Origin: Aplectana chamaeleonis
Taxonomy: Eukaryota; Nematoda; Chromadorea; Rhabditida; Cosmocercidae
Length of the DNA stretch: 64,000 nucleotides
Assembly (NCBI GenBank): GCA_029168955.1
Contig: JAPDOI010001346.1
Span: 1-64,000, forward strand
Direction of reading: 5' to 3'
Shown here one piece after another: positions 1-9,735 of this stretch (position 1 is the first letter of the stretch; the number at the start of each line of letters is the position of its first letter). The position numbers and the translations under genes were made by a program. The notes beneath the pieces are model-generated. The model was not told the origin of the DNA. It searched no databases and worked only from the letters and a program-made list of their open reading frames with translations.

Positions 1-27
1 AGCTCTGGGGTCGCCCAACGTTGACGG

Positions 28-1628
28 TCATTTACAGAGACAGCAGCATACAACGGTGCACGGATGTTGCGGGAATGAGGGGTTGGATGATAGCAAGTGA
101 TAGTTGGGGTGAGCGACATTCCTGACTATGCCAATATGGAACTGTTGGGTCTGCAGTTGGCAATGCTGCTTTACAGGAAGTAGTGCACATTCTTGATGTA
201 GATGGGATATAGGAGTGGACTTGGGGCATCCAGTGATGACACGTAGAGCAGCGTTTTGTGTTCGCTGAAGTTTGTTCCAGGACGTTTCCGTCAAGTGCCT
301 TGACCAGACCGGGGCTCCATATTCCAGTACGGGCTGTATCATCGCCTTGTACGTAACGCGCAAGACTTCCTTTGAGCTACCCCATGTAGTGCCAGCTAGA
401 GCGCGGAGTATGTTGTTACGCGCATTGGCCGCAGCAGCTCGAATACGTGAGTTTTCATGGAATCGCAATGAAGGGTCCAGGAATACACCGAGTAGACGAG
501 GGTGTTTGGATAGGGGCAGCAGATTTCCTTCCCAGAAAACCTGGGGATGCAGTTTGTGTTCAGCCGTGGCAGTAGTGCACAGAGTAACGCTGGACTTCGT
601 AGGCGAGACCTTTAACTGTTTTGATTCCAAGAATACGGCCAGACTGCTGAGGTATTTGTTCATCTCCGCAGAGGCGCGGTCAATAACAGGGTCAGTGCAC
701 ACAATAGTGATGTCATCCGCATACAGACATAAGTGGATGTTAGGCGATGGCTTCGGAATATCGGACAGATACAGAGAGAATAGGCTTGGTGACAATACTC
801 CACCTTGGGGAACGCCTGCCTTCAAGGGAACAGACTTCGACAAGTGTCCGTCGAACTTCACACGTATAGAGCGGTTTTTGACAAAGTTGTCGGTCCATCG
901 TTTACACCAGTCGGGCATATCACAGTCCAGAATCGACTTCGACAGCAAGGAAGTGCTGACGTTGTCAAAAGCGGATGTCAGATCAACTGCGACGACCAGG
1001 CTTCTACCAGCAGGAGCTTTGCTATTGAAACCGGCAATTATGTGTTCCGTAATCGATGTGAGTGCGGTAATAGTGGAGTGAGCCTTCTTGAAGCCATGTT
1101 GATGCACATTATGTAGTAGTGCAGTTTGGAGATGCGGACAGATGATCTTCTCCGGTAACTTAGCAATGGGGACAGTAGGGAAATAGGTCGATGTGAGGTT
1201 GCCTTGTCCTCAGGCTTTCCTGGCTTCGGGATCGGTAGGACGATGGCTTGCTTCCACCTTGCGGGAATCACACCAGTACTGAACGAAGAGTAGATAAGAT
1301 CGCTTAGTAACTCGTGGAATTGGTTTGGCAGATGCTTCAGATGGATAGCTGAGATGCCGTCGGGTCCCTCAGCCCTGGAGTTCTTCAAGGAATTGATGAG
1401 GGCTGACATAGTAGAGGGAGTTATTGCAGGTGTATCGTGACGACTGAGTTTCCTTATGGACCGGAGAGTTCTTCTATGAGAACGATCACGGCGCGACGTC
1501 GCCGAGGCAAAGAGTTTCCCAAGCCGACAGGCAGCACCATATCCAGACTCGAATCTACCAGAAGGAACTCCAGCATGTTTCGCTCCGTTGACATTCTCTT
1601 TCCTGAAAGCTTCTTGAGAACGCTCCAT
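28..1628 (-). pseudogene. LINE A reverse transcriptase
   Basis: Two overlapping frames. The first (1038-1628) carries the early RT blocks (KNSRAEGPDGISAIHLK, PIPKPGKPEDKATSHRPISL). The second (28-1107, 359 residues) carries HGFKKAHSTITAL, VAVDLTSAFDNV (catalytic Asp), GVPQGGVLSPSLFSLYLSDI and the YADD box at residues 129-132 (712-723), then thumb motifs (LLGVFLDPSLRFH, LEYGAPVWS, LQRTQNAALRVITGCPK). The catalytic core is intact in the second frame, but a frameshift splits the RT near 1050-1100. The C-terminal Cys/His segment seen in copies C and D is absent here because the window ends. Confidence 0.88.
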
Positions 1629-2695
1629 GTTTTCTTGGCGTCAGTCTTGAAGTTAATGGATTCAGTAAACTCCTGCCATCGCTTTTGCTTGTGATTGTTG
1701 AGCAAGTTGGTGATCTCGTCAGACAGTTGCTGAATGCTCGAGTCAGCGGGGTTGGCTCGACGCTTCTCATCTCGTAGTTCGATCAGCTCCAGAACTTCCT
1801 TCGGAACGTTAGGGTGAAACGTTCTCACCCGTCCTGTAGGAATGGCTGTTCTAGAGGCATTGCATATGGCATCAACGACGAACTTCTCTTTCTCGTGTAC
1901 AGAGCCGGTGAGCGGATAGTTGGCTACCCGACCGAGTAACACCTCCTTAAACAGGACCCAATTAGCCTTACGATAATTAGTATACAATTTGCTACGTGAG
2001 CCTGAGAAGGGTGCAAGATGACTATTAAGAGACAAATCCAGTGAAGCACATATTGGTACATGATCGCTGGCCATGACAACAGCAGTGGACCAGTTACAAC
2101 ATACAGCCAGAGAGGAAGAGACGAAAGTAACATCTGGCGAAGAGGGCCTGCCCGTGTTGGGGAGACGAGTAGGGGCATCCTCATTGATAGCAACAAGATC
2201 ACAATCATCCGCAAACTGCTCAAGTAGTTCGCCTCTATCATCGAGACCTAGAGAGGAGAACCAGGACGATGAGTGTGCATTATAATCACCAGCCATAATA
2301 ACTGAGGACGAAGGGAGGGAAGAGTGTACAGTAAGCAAAAATGGTGTAGGATTAAAAGAATTGGCACAAGAGGTGGTTGGGGAATATAAACATTAACAAC
2401 ATCTAATGGGCAACTTTGCAATACAATATGGACACCGATACACTCAACAACATTATCAGCGGGAGCGCAATGAGGTGTGAGGGAATAGAAGATTTTACAA
2501 AGTAGAGACGCCACCACCATGGGAAGAACGGGGGAGGTGGTAAGACGTGTAACCGGGGAGGCGGGGAAGGGAAGAGGAAGCGCTAAGTTTTGTCTCCTGC
2601 AGGAGGATGATATCAGGATGATAGCGTTCAATGTACAATGTCAGTTCAACAAGTTTGGCACGCAGGCCATTAATGTTAAGTTGAAAAATGTCCAA
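1454..2695 (-). pseudogene. LINE A endonuclease (APE/EEP type), frameshifted
   Basis: The N-terminal piece (2495-2695) begins FQLNINGLRAKL and contains LLQETKLS, the Asn and Glu metal-binding motifs of exonuclease-endonuclease-phosphatase LINE nucleases. The main piece (1454-2338) has AGDYNAHS, DVTFVSSSL and the terminal ASDHVPI motif that holds the catalytic His. After the nuclease comes the linker region that joins it to the reverse transcriptase in these LINEs (HEKEKF...KRRANPADSS). At least one frameshift separates the two pieces. In the family this domain nicks target DNA to prime reverse transcription. Confidence 0.8.
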
Positions 2696-2722
2696 ACTAT
2701 GATGAGGAGCACTAGGGGAGAA

Positions 2723-2959
2723 TTAGAGCAAGATATACAACAAAGCATCAGTGTAGTCACTATAGCTAGCTAACCCCGAACATTTGAGGTGTACCCAGCC
2801 AAGGCAACCACCGCACTGAACGCTAGCGTGTTGAGCCGATAATCCACAGTGACAACAGGGATATCGCGGAGTCTTGCGCGGCCCTGGGTTCCTCTCAATG
2901 CCAGCTCGTAGTAGTAGAATACGAAGGAGTGCGGCAGCCAGCCATTCGCACTCCCACAC
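2723..2959 (-). pseudogene. LINE A N-terminal part: 2A-like motif plus PHD-type finger
   Basis: A 78-residue open stretch. Residues 7-19 are a hydrophobic, leucine-rich run ending in RAG, followed by IERNPGP (codons about 2879-2902), the layout of 2A-like peptides, where the ribosome skips the last Gly-Pro bond. The usual Asp three residues before ERNPGP-type tails is Gly here, so activity is uncertain. Next come C-x2-C, C-x2-C and H-x2-C pairs (PCCHC, QCGGC, VHLKC) of a PHD-like zinc finger; the last C-x2-C pair is lost because the frame drifts. An alternative upstream start at 3027 is in another frame, so a frameshift separates it from this part. Confidence 0.7.
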
Positions 2960-3085
2960 AGAAAAAAACTCGTGGAGTTGTAGCTGCCCGTTTGATGAGT
3001 CTCCTTGATCTTGGTAGTCGACTCCACAGATCCACCACGCGTAGGTTGAGCATCCCGGATCCCTCAGTGTTCTTATGAAACCTCA

Positions 3086-4546
3086 ACGAAGGATCCAACA
3101 CGAGTACGAGCAGCTTCGGGAATCGGGCGGCCGGCAGGCGAGTTTCGTCCCATTTCATCATAGGATGGGCTCTATGCTCCGCAGGATCAGTGGAAAAGAC
3201 GGTGACGGATGATTTAGTGACAGAGACCGTGAACATTTTGCGATCGAGAAAGCATTTCGACTCAATCAAGTAGTCATTGATCTTACTAACGGCTACATTT
3301 ATGTCGCGATCCCGGCATAGTACAGTAATATCATCCGCATATGCAACGACCTTGATGTCTTGCGATGGAGCGGGTAGATCTTCAATATACAGACTGAAAA
3401 GAGCAGGCGATAGAACTCCTCCTTGAGGTACGTCGGCGGCAATCGGGATGCTATTGGAGACGTGCCCTTGAAAAAGCACATTCGCCCGACGTCCTTTGGT
3501 TGGTAAATGCGGTTATCCACCGCTTCTGCTAGGGCGGAATGGCAGACCTTAACAGGCTCTCGGACAAAATGCCCAAGTTTACAGTGTCAAAAGCCTTCGT
3601 TAGGTCGAGAGCTACACTTTCGGTTCGCTGAGGTTTCATGGCATTGAAGCCGTCTAGAGCATAGCTCAAAATTTCCAGCAGGGCCGTAGTGATGGAATGT
3701 AGCTTACGGAAACCATGTTGATGCTTTTGTTATTATGTTCGGCAAGCTCCTCCACAGCCAATTTTTCCGCAACTTTGGCAATAGGTGAGAGAAGACTGAT
3801 TGGCCTGTAACCTTTTGCCGTGGATGGTGATTTACCCGGCTTCGGCAATGGGATGACGCGTGCTACTTTCCGATCCTGAGGCAATGTACAGGTGCGAAAC
3901 GATGTATTAATGACGTCAGTGAGCAGGGGTAGTAGTTCACTTGGCAGTATCTTTAGAACTGCTGGGCTCAAACCATATGGCCCTACCGCCTTCGGGTTAC
4001 TCATCTCCTTGATTACCTTCTCGACCTGTGCGGGCGTGACTGCTTCGTCTTCAGTCATGAGTGGCAATTTACAGAGTTCCCGTACAGTTATTCTATTCTG
4101 CTTCTCTCCTTTTGATGAAAAAAATGCTTCCCAAGAGCATTTGCGGCATCTTTCACTGACTTGAAGACTTCGCCGTCGAATTCAATCGTGGAATTGTTGG
4201 CGGAGGTGTACTCTCCGGAGATCCTTTTCAAAGCCTTCCACGTTGCTGCTTTCGGAGATCCTTTCTCTTCTCAGTGAACTTTTCCAAGTTCTTTCTTGTG
4301 CCTATCAAGGTCCATCCTGATCTCATTATCCAGCTCGGCAATGTCTGGGTCAAGATGATTAGCAGGTCTCTTTGCGTCCCTTGTCCTTATCTTCTGCAGT
4401 GTCTCCCTGGTGACATTGGGAAAGAAGGTCTTGACACGACCTTCAGGGATCGCAGCTTTCATCACCTTTCGGATGGCATCAGAGAGGTGGCGCTCTTCTG
4501 GTGTACATTGCCATTCCACGGATATTCGGCCGCTGGCGGAGTGCAA
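3086..4546 (-). pseudogene. LINE B reverse transcriptase (frameshifted, C-terminally truncated)
   Basis: Three frame pieces in order: linker 4271-4546 (RDAKRPANHLDPDIAELDNEI), early RT blocks 3666-4067 (MSNPKAVGPYGLSPAVLK, PLPKPGKSPSTAKGYRPISL) and palm 2895-3479 with DVPQGGVLSPALFSLYIEDL and YADD at 3330-3341. The AVDLTKAFD block lies between the last two in a third frame near 3560-3620. The homology stops at about 3085; the open frame below that is the 5' end of copy A read through by chance. Confidence 0.8.
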
Positions 4547-4708
4547 CCTCCTGAACAGGCTCCAGTCTGCAAGGCCTAAATTAAGATAAGAACGATGACG
4601 AACACCTGTATAGGGAGCAAGAGAGTTAGAGAGATCGATATTGACAAAGACCGGAATGTGATCACTGGAAAGAGTTGTGGATGTAGACCAGAGCAGGCAT
4701 TAGAGAGA

Positions 4709-5341
4709 TTAGAAGAGACGAGGGAGATGTCTGGGCTGGAAGATCGACCGTTGGCAGGAGACGAGTGGGCTGATCATCGGAAGTGAACTGTACTCGAGAG
4801 TGCCATCCACTGGAGTGTTTAGAATGATGTGAGAGGGAAGAGAGGACAGAACAAAAGTAGAGACTCCGCCTCCCTGAGATGACCTAGGATTATGATATGC
4901 AGTATAGCCCGGGATGTTGGGATGTCGAGAGGTAGCAGAGGGAGAGAGTTTGGTTTCCTGAGCCATGATAACATCCGGGTGTTGAGTAGGGGCGAAGAGA
5001 GGTAATGCAGAAAGCTTGGCGCGAAGGCCGTTGAGATTGATATGTACAATAAAGAGGGGGCGGTTGGTAGACGAGGAATTGTAGTTACTGGAGGCGGAGC
5101 ACACAACACAACGAAAGGAAGAATCGTGGTGCCTCACAGAACTGAGACTCGAACAAGAGAAGTGCACCCACCTTTGGCATCCAAAACATTGGACGCTGGT
5201 TCCATACCAGGTGACATCTCTGTCGCATGTGGCACATGGGTACTTCCTCTTCTTCGCGGGTCCTGGGTTCCTCTCGACGCCGGCTCTTCGCAGTAGGATC
5301 TTCAGGAGAGCTGCGGTCAGCCAGCACCTCTCCCATGACAA
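4709..5341 (-). pseudogene. LINE B: 2A-like motif, PHD finger, start of endonuclease
   Basis: A 210-residue frame. Residues 8-20 are Leu/Ala-rich, then GVERNPGP at residues 21-28 (5258-5281). A PHD-type finger follows at residues 36-81 with C36/C39, C52/C55, H60/C63 and C78/C81 all present, matching the C4HC3 spacing. From about residue 93 the endonuclease starts (VHINLNGLRAKL, AQETKLSPS, GGGVSTFVLSS). The frame leaves the nuclease near residue 180; an internal deletion removes the GDFNA region, and DDQPTRLPANG-like sequence resumes in another frame near 4750-4560. The initiation codon is uncertain: the 2A frame is open upstream and the copy's only 5'-terminal ATG is in another frame. Confidence 0.75.
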
Positions 5342-5435
5342 AAACCCTCTCCGCGGAGGGATTGACGTCGGTTTGCACGGAGGTGGTCTTCTTTCCTCCT
5401 TACTGCCACGGCACGAACGTACGACATCTCGGCAG

Positions 5436-6236
5436 CCTTCATCAACTTATATGATTAGAAACGCCCCACCGTTATACTTGCACGTGTCGAGTGACTTCTC
5501 GAAGACGTGCTTCTTTTACCGATAGATGTAGAACTATGTCAATTGCAAAGAAGAATACATGTCATGGAAAGCTGCTGACTAATACAACGAAGTATGGAAC
5601 GAAATATAAGGGTAATTGAAATTGCATGAAAGGAGTCGTCAGTTCTAGGAATCTAAGCTCACAGAAATTCAGTATTAGGGTGACGATTTGGGAAATGAGG
5701 AGGTAAACGAAGGAAATGTCATATTTTACTGCTGGCTCAGTCGCTATCGATCTTTTCAAGTCTCCAAATTCCTTCTTCACATGTAGTACAATTGGTGCCA
5801 ACTTTAGCGCAACATGTCATATGTGCCCAAGCCCTGCATATAAGGGCGTTTGTCATCCTTCGCTTCGAGAAACACAAGTGGTCGCAGATTCGCATTGGAT
5901 CAAGTCTTCTTCCGGCATTTTAGCCTTCTATACCCCCTTACAGATGTTTTCAATCTGCAAGGAGGTTAAGAAGACCAAAATTCTAGTCTTGTTAGAAGCC
6001 GCCATTTCAGAACGGTTATTTGTGTATTGAAGGCGACTTGAGAAAGCCATCTGCACGAACAGTAGTTGTCAGGGCCCTCAACAGCCCCGTTCTAGACATG
6101 ATCTTACTGCGTTCTATAATCGTTAATCAATTGTTGTTGTGGCGTAGTGCTGCTCCGTGCTCGTCGTGTCCTGAGTATCTCGTACTTTTCTCTCTGTTTC
6201 CGTTTATCCCACGAGTTGTCAAGTTTATTCTTATTC
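5436..6236. other. Interval with no recognised gene
   Basis: Between the 5' end of LINE B and the gypsy LTR. Short open frames exist on both strands (for example 5562-5801 minus and 5716-6030 plus), but none has a recognisable motif. Nothing here can be assigned. Confidence 0.4.
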
Positions 6237-6525
6237 TGTTGTAGCTGGACCACGAGTTCTCAGGAACTTTATTAGTCGACAACGAACAACAACATAATGA
6301 CATATGGATAGCCTTTTGTAGGCCTGGACAATCAAAGTACAAAGTATCATGTGATCACGTGACTTCCGGCCCATATCGTTCGATCCCATTGACTTCCGGT
6401 CCAGGCAGGCGCGTAATTAGTGGAGACCAAAGTTCATTTGACCATGCACATGGGTGGTGTGACATTTGTGGACTATTGACCATTGAATGTGCTGTTCTGT
6501 GGTCAGTCGACCATTGTCCACAACA
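6237..6525 (-). repeat. gypsy 3' LTR (289 bp)
   Basis: On the minus strand the repeat starts TGTTGTGGACAATGG at 6525, directly after a purine tract (AAAGGGGAGG, 6526-6535), and ends CAGCTACAACA at 6237, giving the TG...CA ends of LTRs. It contains AATAAAGTTCCTGAGAACTC near its end; the same string lies at the 5' end of the element at about 15270-15290. Confidence 0.75.
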
Positions 6526-6535
6526 CCTCCCCTTT

Positions 6536-7305
6536 CTCAAGCTAGAGGCGGTCTTGCTAGCTGGATCCATGTGCAGACGAGGTGGCGCATGTCGACTGCG
6601 AGAGGATCGTCGGACTTCAGATGAGGCATTCGGATTGGCGGTTGACGTCGATTCCGTGTCGAGTGCTGACGGTGAAGATGATTCGTTAGAGTCGTCTTCA
6701 CAGTTGAATAGTGGTAAGTCAAAAACATCCAGCAATTTGTTTGCTGTTGAAATTGAACCACTTGGTTTGAGTTGATTTACATGTCGAGTCCATAACATGT
6801 TTTCGCATTCCACAGTGTACGTGCTGCTTCCAGTTTTCCGTTTGACAGTCCCAGAAATCCATGTGCTCTTTTGTCCACGATAGTCTTTTACGTAAACTTT
6901 GTCATCGACTTCGAAGTGTCGATGGCGGGCTCCATGGTGTCTGTTGTACTGGGCTTCCATTGGGATGTCTCGGGATCCTTCCTTATTGTTATCTTCTTTA
7001 GGGGCCATCAGGTCTAGCACAGTCCGCATTCGGCGGTTCAGGAAGTTTTTGGCAGGCGATTTGTGATTAGGTCCTGATGGACAGGGAGTAGAGCGGTAAG
7101 AAATTAGGAAGGTTTGTAGTGCGTCAGCCGTGGGTTCCTCCCCCGTCAGTCTTGCGAGTCCTCTTTTGAATGTGTCCACAAAACGTTTCGCTCGTCCATT
7201 GCTCTGGGGGTGGAAAGGCGGGGTGCGAATGTGTGTTATTCCACTGCAGAAATTCGCAAAACCTGACGATGTATACTGGGTACCGTTATCCGTCACGAAA
7301 ATCAA
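6536..7305 (-). pseudogene. gypsy integrase, catalytic Glu replaced by Lys
   Basis: The frame shows TDNGTQYTSSGF (second catalytic Asp) and HPQSNGRAKRFVDTFKRGL, where related integrases have Glu in place of the Lys after Ala. The DDE triad is therefore broken in this copy. After the core come the usual chromodomain-free C-terminal motifs (DKVYVKDYRGQKSTWISGTVKRKTGS) and a low-complexity Ser-rich tail. Integrase would insert the cDNA into host chromatin; this copy should be inactive. A frame break near 7305-7430 separates it from the upstream part. Confidence 0.85.
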
Positions 7306-7429
7306 ATTGCCCGAAAATCTTCTTTAGGACGTTTATGGTCGTGGAAGTTGTGATGGCACTCATTTGAACAATCTCAGGCCATTTCGAATAGGCATCCTTG
7401 ATAACAAGGTAGTAGTTTCCATCCAGGGG

Positions 7430-8190
7430 TCAAGCGAAATCAGCGTGTACTCGCATCCATGGGGCGTTCGCCTTCGGCCAGGAGTGGAGTTCTGCCTTTA
7501 TTGGGTCCTTTGATGCTTCTGCACAACTGCTGCACCTTTTTACAAGCGATTCGATATCGGCATCGATTTCTGGCCAGTAAACGAAGCTGCGAGCCAACAC
7601 TTTCATTCTCGTTTGTCCGGGATGTGCCTTGTGCAGTGCGGAGAGTACTCGGCGTTGAAGTGACTTGGGAATTATGATGCGAGTGGAGGTGAGCAGACAG
7701 TTATTAACTGTTGTCAGGCTGTCTCGTCGGTTGTAGAAGTGCCATAGTGGGGAGCTGCGATCAATCTTGGGCCATTTCCCAGATCGTGTGCAGTCAATAA
7801 CCTGTTGAAGGAGTTTACCTGCGTCTGTTGCGGTCCAGATTGTTTCGGCAGATACTGGTAGACTCGTGCAATTAACGGTAAATTCCGCTTGGAAGTCGGC
7901 TTCTATGGCCGCTATTACACGGTCTTCAGTTTCCGTTGGATGTGCTGCGATAAGTCGAGATAGCTCACCCCCCTCTCCGAAATCAGTGGCTTTGACATAC
8001 TCAATGGTTAAGTCGTAATTGAGTAGAGTGGTAGCCCAACGTTGAAGGCGGTTGGCAAGATAAATGGGCATCCCTTTCTTGCTTCCAAAGATAGAGATGA
8101 GCGGTTTGTGATCCGTCTTCAGCGTGAAATGACGGCCGTGGATGAAGCTATGGAACTTCTTCACTGCGAAAACTAGCGCTAAGGCCCCGG
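7430..8190 (-). pseudogene. gypsy RNase H and integrase zinc-binding region
   Basis: RNase H motifs: ALALVFAVKKFHSFIHGRHF, LKTDHKPLISIFGSKKGMP and RLQRWATTLLNYDLTIEYV. Further on come the HHCC-type region of integrase (ALHKAHPGQTRMKVLARSFVYWP, CSSCAEASKDP) and PWMRVHADFA, which contains the first catalytic Asp of integrase. Residues before ALALVF do not match the family, marking the insertion breakpoint near 8190. Confidence 0.85.
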
Positions 8191-8523
8191 TCAGACTTCG
8201 TCTAAAAACCTGCTGAGTCCGAATGAGTCCGGGGTGGAAAGAGCTGCTGAGTCCCACTGAGTCCGGTTGCCCCCAGCATCAACCGGTTCCTCTGCGAAAC
8301 ACGCAGTTGATAGTGACGATTATCACCTCAGTTGTGAATCGGAACGTGTTTGGTGGCTGATTTTTCTTGTTTTCAACATGTCTGAATCTGATTTTCCGTA
8401 TCAGCAGCAGGTGGGGCAGAGCGCAGGCGACGAGAGTCGAGATGCGGCGGGACTCGGCAGGTCGCAGTCGGCCGAAAAAAATGCACCCAAATCACGTGAA
8501 AAACACCTATATCGACCGGGTTG
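8191..8523. other. Left flank of the insertion in gypsy, with CTGAGTCC repeats
   Basis: Contains CTGAGTCC-type short repeats (about 8213-8262) whose inverse, GGACTCAG, recurs at 12050-12230 on the other side of LINE C. This suggests the segment that interrupts gypsy has inverted repeats at its borders and that LINE C later landed inside it. A plus-strand frame here starts MSESDFPYQQQVGQ (about 8379) and runs to the LINE C boundary; no family was recognised. Confidence 0.4.
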
Positions 8524-8870
8524 CTGCCGAGATGTCGTACGTTCACGCCGTGGCAGTGTGGAGGAAAGAAGATCACCTCTATGCAAACCGACGTCACCCC
8601 CTCCGCGAAGAGGGTTTTTGTCATGGGAGAGGTGCTGGCCGGCCGCAGCTCTCCTTCGGATTCTCCTGCAAAGGGCCGGCGTGGAGAGGAATCCTGGACC
8701 CGCTCAGAAGTACCTATGCGCCACGTGCGGCAAGGATGTTACCAGGAGACATACCAGCGTCCAGTGCTTCGGATGCCAAAGGTGGGTGCATCTCTCCTGT
8801 TCGGGTCTCAGTTCTGTGAGGCATTATAACTCTGCTTTTCGCTGTGTTTATGCTCTTCACTTACCAACTC
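8524..8870 (+). pseudogene. LINE C 5' region, 2A-like motif and PHD finger
   Basis: The 2A frame reads RRGFLSWERCW, then a Leu-rich run, RAGVERNPGP (GVERNPGP at 8678-8701) and a PHD-type finger (LCATC, QCFGC, VHLSC; last pair degraded at FRCVYA). A different frame begins with an ATG only 8 bases from the element's 5' end (8532, MSYVHAVAVWRKED). The two frames are separated by a run of five T near 8618. In copy D the run has four T, which puts yet another frame in register with the 2A motif. Confidence 0.7.
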
Positions 8871-8892
8871 TGATTCCTCTTCCTCCAATCGC

Positions 8893-9735
8893 CCCCTTTC
8901 CATTGTACATATCAATCTCGACGGCCTTCGTACTAAACTTTCTGAGCTCTCTCTCTTCGCACGTACTTACCATCCAGACGTGATCATGGTTCAAGAAACC
9001 AAGCTCTCTCCATCCCCTACCTATCCTCATCCTAATATCCCGGGCTACACTGCCTTCCATGCTCCAAGGTCAGCTCTTGGCGGAGGAGTTTCAACCTTTG
9101 TTTTATCCTCTCTCCTCCCACCTCATACCAAACACCCCCCACGGATGGTACTCTCAGTACCTTCACTCCATCTCCCTCTTAAAACCCGCTTTTCTCTTTT
9201 CAACATATATATTCCCCCTACCACCTCATGCCCCTCCTCCTACAATCCCATTCCTCTTCTCAAACAACTCAACGATTATTCCCTCTCATCATCAGTTGTT
9301 TTCGCGGGCGACTTTAATGCCCACACCTTCTGCTCGTCCCTTGGTTCTGATGCTAGAGGAGAAGAAGTCGAAGAATGGGCTGAGGAGTGCGACCTGGTCA
9401 TCTTAAACGATGATCAGCCCACTCGTCTCCCTGCCAACGGCCGATCTTCTAGCCCAGACATAACTCTTATCTCGTCCAACCTTTCCAACGCTTGCTCATG
9501 GTCTACCTCAACAACATTGTCTAGTGATCATGTTCCCGTCTTTGTGCACATCGATCTCTCAAATTCTTTTGCTCCTTATTCAATTGTTCGTCAACGTTCT
9601 TATCTCAATTTAGGCCAAGCGGGCTGGTGCCTGTTCAGTGAGGTTGCGCTACGCCTAGTGACTGGTCACCCGTGGAATGGCAATGTGCACCAGAAGGAGC
9701 ATCACTTATCTGGTATGCAATTCGCAGGACCATGA
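8893..9735 (+). pseudogene. LINE C endonuclease
   Basis: The cleanest endonuclease of the family in this window: frame 8980-9735 carries VQETKLSPSP (catalytic Glu), NIPGYTAFHAPRSALGGGVS, FAGDFNAHTFCS, LPANGRSSSPDITLISS and SSDHVPVFVHI (catalytic Asp-His). The N-terminal Asn motif lies just before, in another frame (about 8893-8980). The region after SDHVPVF continues into WCLFSEVALRLVTGHPWNG...VHQKEH, the piece that has been amplified in the array at 31290-33805. Confidence 0.85.

Larger units (their letters stand above)
1..3060 (-). mobile_element. 2A/PHD-type LINE, copy A (3' end cut by window edge)
   Basis: Non-LTR retrotransposon of the Jockey/CR1 group on the minus strand. Reading 5' to 3' (high to low coordinate) it shows a 2A-like motif and PHD finger (2723-2959), an APE-type endonuclease (about 1454-2695) and a reverse transcriptase (28-1628), spread over several frames. 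The parts are in correct order and overlap, so this is one decayed element rather than several genes. The 5' edge is approximate: near 3030-3085 it meets the truncated reverse transcriptase of copy B. Its N-terminus differs from copies B-D (ATG near 3027, GIERNPGP instead of GVERNPGP), which suggests a subfamily. The 3' end is not in the window. Confidence 0.85.
3085..5435 (-). mobile_element. 2A/PHD-type LINE, copy B (3' truncated)
   Basis: Minus-strand copy that begins at the same 5' terminus as copies C and D: on the minus strand it starts CTGCCGAGATGTCGTACG at 5435. It runs through the 2A/PHD part (4709-5341), a damaged endonuclease, and the reverse transcriptase down to about 3085, just after the motif DPSLRFHKN. 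There the sequence switches to copy A's 5' region, so the thumb, Cys/His tail and 3' end are missing. The head-to-tail order B then A in the same orientation could come from insertion of A into B or from tandem duplication and divergence. Confidence 0.82.
6237..8190 (-). mobile_element. Ty3/gypsy LTR retrotransposon, 3' half
   Basis: Minus-strand half of a gypsy element: 3' LTR (6237-6525), polypurine tract, integrase (6526-7305) and RNase H plus integrase zinc-binding region (7430-8190). The coding sequence stops abruptly near 8190 inside RNase H (ALALVFAVKKFH). The missing upstream sequence resumes at about 12418 on the same strand, where the linker between RT and RNase H ends with LLLTHFDPSL. 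The two halves therefore belong to one element interrupted by about 4.2 kb of foreign DNA. The internal layout and motifs resemble nematode Mag/K02A2.6-like gypsy elements; this is a family-level inference. Confidence 0.85.

Noticed and set aside
272..1081. Plus-strand frame of 269 residues
   Set aside because: It is antisense to the clear reverse transcriptase of LINE copy A and has no motif of its own.
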